From contig BLLK01000019.1 of NCBI GenBank assembly GCA_021927905.1, positions 1 to 64,000 on the forward strand: a DNA stretch of 64,000 bases, read 5' to 3'. Position numbers and translations under genes: made by a program. Of this stretch, positions 46,001 through 53,724 are shown piece after piece. The DNA is from Chaetoceros tenuissimus. Its lineage: Eukaryota > Bacillariophyta > Thalassiosirophyceae > Chaetocerotales > Chaetocerotaceae. Under the pieces are notes generated by a model, which worked only from the letters and a program-made list of their open reading frames with translations, was not told where the DNA came from and made no database searches. Positions within the stretch are counted from its first letter, which is position 1; the number at the start of each line of letters is the position of its first letter.

Positions 46001-46670
46001 GTAGATATTGTTGAGCCTTGATTCGTTCTTGTTCCAATCTCTCTTCTTCATATTGTACTTGCAATTTCATTTTGTCTCTGGCTTGCTGTTCCAACTCTAG
46101 TCTCTCTTGTTCTTCCCTCTCCAATCTCTTTTGCTCTACAATTAAATCAGCTTGCAATTGATTATTCTCAATAGAATTAGAGACATCATAATCTAAATGA
46201 GAATGAAATTTATGATCCAAAGATTCCGAATGTCGCTTTTCAAACAATTCATCGACTGAAGTATCAGCTTCTTGTAATGACGATTGCAGTTCTTCCAATC
46301 CTTCATCATCGACATCGGAATGCATATTGGGAGAGAGTAAATTATGATCGAATGAATCTTCCCATCCATTCTCTTCTTCTTCACTATCATCATCATATTG
46401 TTTTCGTTTATCAATTTCAGATTCAATCAAATGTCTCGCTTTCGAATTCAACGATTTGACTTTATTTTTGATGCCTCCAAATAATTTACTAACTTGTTGA
46501 TCGACAATGTCTTCTTCATACGAATAGGCATCACTATCATCACCATCATCTTCTAGTTCTTCTTCTTCTTCTTGACTATTGTAGTCATCTTCGTATTCAT
46601 CATCATAAGAGGGAGGAGGAGCCACGACATCTTTTAATTCTCCAATTGTATTTCGTAACTGACCCCACAT
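43008..46670 (-). CDS. Golgin, long coiled coil with C-terminal GRAB-like domain (GMAP-210/Rud3 type)
   Basis: A single-exon frame of 1,220 residues. The N-terminus (MWGQLRNTIGELKDVV) is followed by a strongly acidic stretch (20-70). From about residue 130 to 1100 it is almost continuous coiled coil, very rich in Glu, Gln, Leu and Arg, with local repeats such as LTRLEQERIQLEAQAQALQL three or more times. Near the C-terminus, IDRSLIKNILLDWYSKSGKS and EVLQVMSSLLHFTEADKEKC match the pattern of a GRAB (GRIP-related Arf-binding) domain, by which cis-Golgi golgins bind Arf1-GTP while the coiled coil tethers vesicles. The last 60 residues are diatom-specific as far as I can tell. A decayed partial copy lies at 23436-24176. 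The gene is divergent from the small gene at 47019. Confidence 0.75.
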   Translation of the reverse strand: MWGQLRNTIGELKDVVAPPPSYDDEYEDDYNSQEEEEELEDDGDDSDAYSYEEDIVDQQVSKLFGGIKNKVKSLNSKARHLIESEIDKRKQYDDDSEEEENGWEDSFDHNLLSPNMHSDVDDEGLEELQSSLQEADTSVDELFEKRHSESLDHKFHSHLDYDVSNSIENNQLQADLIVEQKRLEREEQERLELEQQARDKMKLQVQYEEERLEQERIKAQQYLLEEEEKARLEQQRIEQLELEQAEQQRLEMERLKLEAEEQDRLMKQQQLEEQIQDQQAKELGRQEEELRLEHERLLLEAQQLEKLKLEQEQFRLKEEEEQERLKREAEEAERIIRLEEQERLEELERERLAEEELARLEEQERLEVEQQEQLRIAAENELKRLEQERIQLEAQAQALQLRVEEEQRAKAMEEEQEKLRIAKEKEEEEEEERLRMEAMERERLAKEEEEELARLQEQERLEVEQQEKLRTAAENELTRLEQERIQLEAKAQALELRVQQEQRLKTMENESLGEEEDDEEIAKLEELERLEVQRQEQMRLVAENELTRLEQERIQLEAQAEALQLRLEEEKQKRMQQELELQKVHEDERIRMEEVEKQKLLDQERREAERIAAEEQEYERKQLQIQELAELEAKLEAEKESTRIAHEEQLATLQHALNEKDTEIKNLASGNVQVKDLLQEIQLLKENMQNESNRRSELEQEVLSLRKQNTTLMEQSSHAEAEILKAKESMNTLLEKEENRQQFEEEILASREELEREMQRDISTMEEVVAAKEEELQRMQASFEQYRQEVASQEGDEMNAVMAKVELLTNQLLEKDSELSYIRHDFDNFKVQANQQLHVELESQKQSLDGQYTKDLSKMEKKLHTANERADKKKEELKESQLLVKELQNILMAKEKEHDEVEDEADELHQMVEDLEAKNKALTEKLERLEKTSSDVTGLQIENQLLKEERDREAKKVLTLQDSKETNTATLTAERDEAKAQVLDLQQQLAAVQADLEVAKADHVRAMTASNNLQIAMEAFETEREAELALLEETKKSAEEALISAHELALASLKKENDRVIEEIQIASNQAVTNMMDDIREMESKQETIKKENANLRQSLNEAIKRLHSNEEDVIDRSLIKNILLDWYSKSGKSKREVLQVMSSLLHFTEADKEKCGISENSPHGLIGSLAPPLNPPPENIDGDNIREKFVNFLIAETGESPDRNKTKSRSSRNTGATAI

Positions 46671-47018
46671 TGTAGAGTAGTTGTATTAGTATTAGTAGAT
46701 AGTGAGCAGTAGATAGTTATTAGTAATGTAGATTCATTCAATAGTAATACTAGAGAGAGTATCTATTGTTTGGGATACAAAAGGAGAGTTCCATCGCCAA
46801 ATTTGTCATACTTACAAACTATCTAAAGTTAGAATACTTACAAACTATTTAGTGATGTACTTAGAAGTAATAGTAAATAGGTTATAACAGAGATCTTTGC
46901 AAACACGCGATGTAACGAATTTGAAACGATATGAACGGCAAGAAAAGATCTTTTATAATGAATCTCTATTACAACCTATTCAATACTATCTATCCTAACT
47001 CAAACTATATATTCAAAA
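46671..47018. promoter_or_regulatory. Divergent intergenic region
   Basis: 348 bp between two divergent starts (golgin minus, small gene plus), so it presumably holds both promoters. It contains repeated TTAGTA/TAGTAATA-type motifs and the direct repeat ACTTACAAACTAT (two copies near 46810-46850). No defined element is recognised. Confidence 0.4.
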
Positions 47019-47573
47019 ATGAGTGATGTTCCACTAGCTAATGGTACCATGTCCTTCAACAGAGTCTGTAGAGAGATTCGTTGTAAATTCTCTGGTGAGT
47101 GATTAGATGATGGTATATATGTAGAGAGATCTTGTTGACATATAGATCTTGCATGAGTCAAGTTCTTTTCTATTGATATGCCTCGATATCACTTGATCTG
47201 TTATTGCATTTTTGATTCACTTCCTTATCTTTATGTCTTTAATTCATAATCTCTTGTTGACTCACTCACACTTCTCCCTCCCTCTTCACTCTCTTTAGGA
47301 GACAAATCCGATTCCAAATCACTCGAAGAACTTGGTAAAGTACTTTCCAAAAATTTACCAGCCATCAAAGCAGTCAGTGAAGAAATGACTGTCAATAGAT
47401 TGATCTGTGGATCATGTAATGATTTTAAAATTCAAATGACTGTTGCTCTTGAAGATTTTGGGGCTTGGGAAGAGAGTGGGTTTGCTCCTGAAAGTGAGAT
47501 TTTAGAGGCGATTGATAAGATTGAGGGTGTGGATGGTGTAGAGACTCAGACTATTACCAATATGGTGTTGTAA
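47019..47573 (+). CDS. Small conserved-looking protein, 2 exons, 116 aa
   Basis: Exon 1 47019-47094 ([20 protein letters not shown]...), intron 47095-47298 with GTGAGT and a pyrimidine-rich CTCTTTAG acceptor, exon 2 47299-47573. The junction falls in a Gly codon and keeps phase. The protein has no signal peptide or membrane segment. Four Cys are present, including a CGSC-like [14 protein letters not shown] stretch, and the C-terminus is acidic. I do not recognise the family. The exon-intron structure and normal composition support a real gene. Confidence 0.7.
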
Positions 47574-47575
47574 AT

Positions 47576-47705
47576 GGCGACGAGCGTAGCGAGGAGCCAT
47601 TGCGAGCGTCAGCGAGCAATGGGAATGGCGAACGGAGTGAGTCATGTGCATTGCGTGAGCGAACAATGTGAGCATCAGCGAACGAAGTGAGCGTAAGAGA
47701 ACATT
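47576..47705. repeat. GAGCG/AGCGA-rich stretch between convergent genes
   Basis: About 130 bp of short interspersed motifs (GCGACGAGCGTAGCGAGGAG, GCGAGCG, AGCGAACGAAGTGAGCG) with self-complementary potential (GAGCGTAGCGAG). Its GC content is far above the surroundings. It lies exactly between the stop of the small gene (47573) and the stop of the ubiquitin protease (47793), where it could act as a shared 3' end or terminator. It contains no ORF of its own. Confidence 0.6.
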
Positions 47706-47792
47706 GCAAACTGCAATCAAATAGACAGTAATCATAAGTAACTACCATGTTTACACATTAATGAACTACCCATAGCAACCACAAGCAACTTT

Positions 47793-49529
47793 CTACCGTC
47801 TCTTACTCTTGACTTGCTTGAAGCCATCATCATCTACTGCTTCTTTCTCCATCTGCTTGACTTTTTGATATCCCAATTTTATAATCTTTTCCATACCACC
47901 CCATTTACTCTCACCTTTAGTTCGTTGATAAAACAACAAGTAAGCACCTTCATCGACACCTACCGATCGACGCCAAAATAATTCTTCATTTTCTTCTGTG
48001 GAAGAATACTCAATAGCAGTGATGTCGACATCATTCATGTGGTAAAACTTTTGATTCTTGCAATTGCGGATTGTAGCTGTATAATGTCCATTGTCGGCTG
48101 CTGATCCTGTATGCTGAGCAACACCCATTAATTTATAACTTGGAGGAGCTTGAGGATCAATAGGGCCTGTGAGATAGGGTTCCATGTTTAATGATTGGAT
48201 TGGGAAACGGATGGGAGTTTCAATTTTATGTTGACGAATTCCCATGGCCATGTAGGGATCTGTATAACTTTCTTGTTGAGGTGATTCTTCCGACATGAAA
48301 TTACCTAGAGTATAATTGGGAGAAGCAACTCCATAATCTGCATTAGAAGAACTCGCCATTTGTTCAAAGGTAAATCTCTTGAGATGAATCACCAATACAT
48401 CTGGACAAGACCATAATTGGACTTGTTTCATGGCATTTACATTGCGTTTGCATTGACTGCAATACCATGTATTCGAATCATCCAATTGTTCCTTTCTGAC
48501 AAAATGATTGAGGCACGATGTTAATTCTATATACTCTTGTTCCGTTGGTTGAACGAGTGGCAGTGATAGACTCGAGTAGACATCAAACTTTGTCGATCGT
48601 TTGGAACAATGGGGACATGAGAGTGTTGTACGATGCATTCCTTGAAAATGATCAGTAATGATAGAATCATTTCTTTGCAAGTGATGTTGCCATTGTTTGA
48701 TTGCCATGGATGGATCGTCCAATGCAGATATTGTATCAATGTATACAGTGGTACTATTATTCATGGATAATTTAGAGAAATTGATTCGGTTCAAATCTTC
48801 ATGTATTCCATCAATGAGAAAACTAGCAAATTCTTGTGCATCGTGTTGTTGTAAATTATGAAACTGAGAACAAAAAGTTCCAATGGTTGTTTTCATGGCA
48901 TGAGGGAATATCGTCGTTTCTTGACTGTTGTCATTATTTATAGCCAAGTGTTGATTCCATATAGTACATAATAATTTGGCATACGCATGTGCAACTCTTC
49001 CTGACGATCCGAGTGGGTTCGAAGTATTGATTGCAAACTTTTGCGATATTTTGTATTTGATTTTATTCACGTCGACATCATTTTGTTCTCGTGCTAACAT
49101 GAATCTATTGAGACATGTCAATTGTGCGAGACATTGTATGATGCAATTGAGGTAGCAGCTATTTCCTAGATTTTCAAGTCCGACTATTCCTGGTACAGCT
49201 TGATTCATTGATTTGATATTTCCCCAGGGGCTTACTTTGGGAGTAGGTGCAGGTACAGGAGTTGTTGGTGCTGATGATGTATTTGTATCCTTTTCTTGAT
49301 TTTCACTTGTTACACTTTGAGAAGATACAGATTCTTTTGTAACATTTTTCTTTGCAGCAATTGTTTCTACAAATGATTTCTTTTTAACTTCTGAAGTTTG
49401 TTGAGGACGAGAAGGCTTTCTTTGCTGCTTTACTATTGGAACATCTTTTTTTATGTTAGCTTTCACATGTCCTGTCGTAGGATTTCTTTGTTTAGAATTG
49501 TTTGGCTTTCTCGTATCGTTGGTTGACAT
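47793..49529 (-). CDS. Ubiquitin-specific protease (USP/UBP, peptidase C19)
   Basis: A single-exon 578-residue deubiquitinase. Residues 1-110 are basic, Ser/Thr/Pro-rich and probably disordered. The Cys box GLENLGNSCYLNCIIQCLAQ puts the catalytic Cys at about 125. QQHDAQEFASFL follows at about 227. Two CxxC pairs (CPHC at 305 and CSQC at 357) form the usual structural zinc site of the fingers. VIHLKRFTFE is the conserved beta strand, and the His box is HTGSAADNGHYTA with His at about 482; Asp500 (MNDVDIT) would complete the triad. It would remove ubiquitin from proteins in the cytosol or nucleus. The length and order fit USP16/36/42-like or yeast Ubp-type enzymes, but I cannot name an orthologue. 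Every catalytic element is intact. Confidence 0.92.
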   Translation of the reverse strand: MSTNDTRKPNNSKQRNPTTGHVKANIKKDVPIVKQQRKPSRPQQTSEVKKKSFVETIAAKKNVTKESVSSQSVTSENQEKDTNTSSAPTTPVPAPTPKVSPWGNIKSMNQAVPGIVGLENLGNSCYLNCIIQCLAQLTCLNRFMLAREQNDVDVNKIKYKISQKFAINTSNPLGSSGRVAHAYAKLLCTIWNQHLAINNDNSQETTIFPHAMKTTIGTFCSQFHNLQQHDAQEFASFLIDGIHEDLNRINFSKLSMNNSTTVYIDTISALDDPSMAIKQWQHHLQRNDSIITDHFQGMHRTTLSCPHCSKRSTKFDVYSSLSLPLVQPTEQEYIELTSCLNHFVRKEQLDDSNTWYCSQCKRNVNAMKQVQLWSCPDVLVIHLKRFTFEQMASSSNADYGVASPNYTLGNFMSEESPQQESYTDPYMAMGIRQHKIETPIRFPIQSLNMEPYLTGPIDPQAPPSYKLMGVAQHTGSAADNGHYTATIRNCKNQKFYHMNDVDITAIEYSSTEENEELFWRRSVGVDEGAYLLFYQRTKGESKWGGMEKIIKLGYQKVKQMEKEAVDDDGFKQVKSKRR

Positions 49530-49995
49530 TATTTCTACTATCTAACTAATGTAAGGTACTCTCATAAACAAATGGGTAAAGTGCATAACATGAGTAATGA
49601 GAACAGCAAAGATCTTCGAGAAAAAAGAAAACCAGTCACCGATGAACTGCTTGGCTCTGATTAGTCCCTATAGATCAGGGATAATTTCAATCTTCGGAGA
49701 TTCGGATAAACTCATTTGAGACAGACATTCAAAATTTCTTTTGAACTATTTTTTTTATTTCACAATATCTATGCAGCATAATAATTTCGACAGGAATGTG
49801 GACTATTATTGCATGCAAGATTCCAAAGATGGCTGACGTATCTGTGTAGTTCCCAGGCCTCCTCAATAAGTAATGGAATAGCATCATTTCCGAGCCTTCC
49901 TTGGTTTACCATATTACGAGTACATTCATTCCACTCTGACATCATACTAATACTAACACTTCACCTTTCAGTGCAATTCTAATCTAAACAAAATA
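49530..49995. promoter_or_regulatory. Intergenic region upstream of the USP and the receptor
   Basis: 466 bp between divergently transcribed genes. No motif is recognised. An upstream exon of the receptor could lie here but none is clear. Confidence 0.35.
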
Positions 49996-51417
49996 ATGGA
50001 CGACAACTGATTACACATACTACTTTCCCAAAGGTGTCATCATCACTGGAATAACAACTTCATAGATATCTACTGTCTCTTCCATTCTCATTCTATCCGT
50101 TATTGTGAGAACCAAAGCAAGATTTTCAACAATTTATCATCGCATTCTCACATGTCTATCCGTTGCCGACTTATTGGCGAGTGTACCAATAATGTTGAGT
50201 ACATTGCCCATGCCGAGAGATCAGCCATATGAGTTCAAGTTACCATCCTTTGGGAATCATCTCACATGTCAACTTCAAGGGCTTTCCTATTTATTTGGAT
50301 ATTCACTTGTCTTTTGGTTTTCTATTCTTTTGAATATTTACCATTTATGCATACTCAAATACGAAATGCAAGAAGCAACATTCAAGAAATGGATTGAGAC
50401 TCCTGGATACATCATTGGTGCACCTCTACTCATATTCGGTTCTACCTTTTCCATGTGGGGTAAATTCAATCCTGCTCCTATTGATCCATTTTGTTCAACT
50501 CGATTCGACCCAGAACAACACATCAAAAAAGAATTTGACTACACCTTTGCAATTTCCATTGGACTTACCTTTGGATGTCTGTTTCTATGCATGGGACTTA
50601 TCCTATGGAGTTTTTATACAAAGAAAAAGAAAATTGAAAGAGCTATCCAAAATGACAATGACACACGTGCTTTGACTCATTTACATTCTAGCAATGAAGA
50701 TGCACTCGTCGAAAAGAAGGAAATGCTCAAACATTGTCAAGAATCTTCGAGAAAAGTTACCATACAAGCACTCATGTATATTTTTTCATCATTGCCATCA
50801 TCCTTTTTGGATTCATTGAATGGCTCTTTCATCGCAATTACGTCAGTTATACTCCAAGCCATTCCTCTCGTCAAGCATTGGCAATCATGAGAATGTTTTT
50901 CCAACCTCTACAAGGTTTCTTCAATATGCTCATCTTTTTACATCAAAAGGTATTGGCGATTCAAATGAACGATGCAGGTTTGCATTATTTCGAAGCTATG
51001 CGTATGGCTGTGTTTCATCCAAATGTTATCGATCACGATGAAGGTCCTAAAATATCAAACCTGGAATTATTACTTGGAGATACAACTTCAGATGTGATTA
51101 TGCAACTTGAGATTGGTGAATTAGATAATCTATATTCTACGCTAGAAGATGGAGATGATGCGCAGCAAAGTGCAAATCAGCAAGATTTGGATCAAGTTTC
51201 TACTGGGTTTCTTTCCTTCGATCAGACCGGTATGAGTACCAATAGCCAACAGTTATCCGCATTTACAAGATTGATTGCAGATGAAGAATACAATACTCTT
51301 GGTGAAGAAGGAGAAGTAGATCATGATGCACCAAATACTCCCGGAAACGAGCAGAGTCATGGTTGTCTTGAAACAGGTGCAGGAATAGGGAGTAGTGATG
51401 AAACAGTCCAACTCTAA
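49996..51417 (+). pseudogene. 7TM receptor-like gene with broken frame
   Basis: The core reads as a seven-helix receptor: TM1 (VSSILILSVIVRTK), a loop, TM2 (ILTCLSVADLLASVPIMLST), TM3 (SYLFGYSLVFWFSILLNIY), TM4 (YIIGAPLLIFGSTFSMW), TM5 (AISIGLTFGCLFLCMGLIL), then TM6 in a different frame (FFIIAIILFGFIEWLFHR) and TM7 (MRMFFQPLQGFFNMLIFL), with an acidic cytoplasmic tail. It resembles the GPCRs of protists (cAMP-receptor/rhodopsin-like). The switch between frames falls in a T-run at about 50778-50783 that is one base short. Near the 5' end an in-frame TAG (about 50069) separates TM1 from the best ATG (49996). These may be decay, an unseen intron plus an assembly error, or an allelic null. Confidence 0.55.
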
Positions 51418-51912
51418 GTAGGGTTGAAAGTCGTTGATCAAAATTGAAATAGGGGTACGTACAATTCAACAATAAGAATAAGTGGAATCGAATCAATTGC
51501 ATTAGGGGAAGAAGGATTGATTTTACAAATCAATTGCTATTAGGGGAATCAATAATTTTTATTTTAAAATAATCAATATTAAATTTTTTTGAATATAAAA
51601 GATACAAGCCCACGGTGAAAAGATGGATTGCGAAGTCAATAATTATTTTTTATTTTTTTAGCACAGTTTAGATTTGTGGTCATCTCTCCTTTGTTCTACG
51701 AATCTGCAATACGAAAGAGAAAAGAAAGGGAGAGCGAGAGTAGAGAACACGTCGTCCACGTACTTCATCTTCGCGCATTTTCCCTAAAGATCCATTCATT
51801 CTCTCATCCATCAAATCACTTTGCATCTAATTCAACTCCCTCTTTGCTACTATAACTATGATCTCTCTACTCCATCTGGAATAACATCGTCTATCAAAAT
51901 AAAGATATAAAA
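51418..51912. other. Intergenic region upstream of the plastid protein
   Basis: Includes an extremely AT-rich stretch (51530-51660). The 120 bp before the ATG are C/T-rich (CTCTCATCC, CTACTCCATC), probably the 5' UTR of the next gene. No ORF. Confidence 0.5.
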
Positions 51913-52371
51913 ATGAAATCATTTGCGGTCGTTTTTATGCTCATGGCTTTGGTCTCAACTCAAGCCTTTACAATTTCAAAGTCATCTGTATCAAGTATTT
52001 CATCAAAGCCAGCAGTGGTTAGAAGTTATGTGAATGTAAAGTCAACTCCTTTATATTCTACAGAAGGAGATGTTACAGAAGAAACAGTAGCTGCATCTAC
52101 ACCAGTACCAACAGAGCCAGAAACATCATATCCATTAAATGTGCCATCGCCAATTCTATTAGCATCGTCAATGGTCCTTGCTATTATTTCAACAGGATCC
52201 GTATTTGAATTATCGGGTGGATCACCGGTACTTGGCTTTGCTCCTACTTTAGGCATTACAATTGTTGGAGTTCCAACCTGCTTCTTTTTATTCTATGCAT
52301 CCATCAAAAAGGCACAGGCAGAGACCGAAGAAGATGATAAAGCATATCGCAATAGAAATAATAGATTCTAG
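51913..52371 (+). CDS. Plastid-targeted two-helix membrane protein
   Basis: 152 residues. The N-terminus MKSFAVVFMLMALVSTQAFT is a signal peptide ending in an ASAFAP-like motif, with Phe right after the predicted cut (TQA|F), followed by a Ser/Lys-rich transit-like segment. This bipartite presequence is the classic route into the complex plastid of diatoms. The mature part has two hydrophobic helices (SPILLASSMVLAIISTGSVF and ITIVGVPTCFFLFYASI) joined by a Gly/Pro-rich loop (SGGSPVLGFAPTLG), then a charged tail. A thylakoid or inner-envelope location is likely. I do not recognise the family; it resembles small conserved plastid proteins of unknown function. Confidence 0.8.
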   Translation: MKSFAVVFMLMALVSTQAFTISKSSVSSISSKPAVVRSYVNVKSTPLYSTEGDVTEETVAASTPVPTEPETSYPLNVPSPILLASSMVLAIISTGSVFELSGGSPVLGFAPTLGITIVGVPTCFFLFYASIKKAQAETEEDDKAYRNRNNRF

Positions 52372-53724
52372 GATATGGTGCATATGATATGATGGCGCTT
52401 ACTTTTGGAACCATATTTATATATGAAAAATGATTTGAATTAAAATGGGAATTTTATCACGTTTTGGGATTTATTGATATTCATTGGCATAGAATATAGA
52501 CAATATAGAAAGGAACATGTTTTTTGTTCAAATTATAAAAAAATAATAGCTTCAAACTAAAATTTAATAAAGTGGCAAAATATTTCATCTTGTTTCTATT
52601 AGCGTGAAATTGCACTGTTTCATTTCGAACTGATGTCAGAATTACTTCTGTAGTACTGGTCATGATATTGAAGCTTCAATAGCTAGGATTATACTATTGC
52701 CCTTCAACGTTTTAAATTCATATTCTCCCTTTTCTTTAACTTTCACTCCTTTTTTCCGTAGTTCGCAGTAGCCTATCACACCAAGAGAGAAGTACGGAAA
52801 ATAACAAATGTGTTTTTCTCTTACCTTCCTCGAAATTGGTGTTTCAAATATGATATTTCGTGTTATCGGAGAAATTATTATTGTATGGCTGTCGTGTGAA
52901 TATTTTGCATTTAATTACACTACAAAAGAGAGATTGATTCATGTTCTTGTTACTGGCTCGATAATCTAAGATTTCGCTAGAATCAAGAAGCTGTTTAGTG
53001 TCAAACAAAAGGTGGTGGTGCAGGTTGTAAGGCTTTTAATAGATCATTTTTGGCTTCTCGGTGCTTCTCGCTTCAAGAGCTTCTCGAAACCTCTTCTTGC
53101 TTGAAGCAAATGTACGCAACTTAGGATGTTTGTTAAATATCTGTTGATACGAAAATCACTTGAAAGGCTATTTCAATCGTTCCTAAAATGTTGTTTCTCT
53201 TTTGGATTATTACATTGATTCTTCACTGATTTCACCGATCCTTGATGCGACAAATCCCTTGCTTGAATGCTTGGCAAATTCCTTTTTTCCGTCGAAAGTC
53301 CATGTTACAGTATCATTCTCTCTATTCTCTATTCTCCTCCATCTTCTGCATTGTTTTGACAACAATGACAACATCTGTATCATCCTAAGTTAATTTTATA
53401 CTTCTTGACTAGTTGCTTCGGCTAAAATTTTCATTATTTGTTCAGAATACGACAAAAAGCTTCGTTGACATTCCATGACATTTATCTATTCGACAATGTT
53501 CAATCAATGTTCTAGGCTTCTCAACACATCTAGCCTTCGCTTTACACATCCTCTTCTAGCCATAATTAAGCACGTCTATCAGCACTTCAGCAGGAGTTTA
53601 CCGGAGGTAGTATCAGTGAGATCTGTCGAACGAGAAGGGTAGCAGGCAGCTCAGCTTCAGACTTTTTCCGAAGAGTCGTCTAATAACTCTATAGAACTTC
53701 ATAAATAAATAGTAACCCAACAAA
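52372..53724. other. 1.35-kb intergenic region, nothing recognised
   Basis: AT-rich, with only short frames on both strands (for example 52481-52663 minus and 53202-53393 plus) that have no support. The last 200 bp include the CATAAATAAATAGTAACC leader of the TPR gene. Confidence 0.55.

Noticed and set aside
43019-46459. Plus-strand ORFs opposite the golgin gene, some hydrophobic
   Set aside because: Antisense of coiled-coil Glu/Gln/Leu codons, which gives Phe/Ser/Leu-rich shadows.
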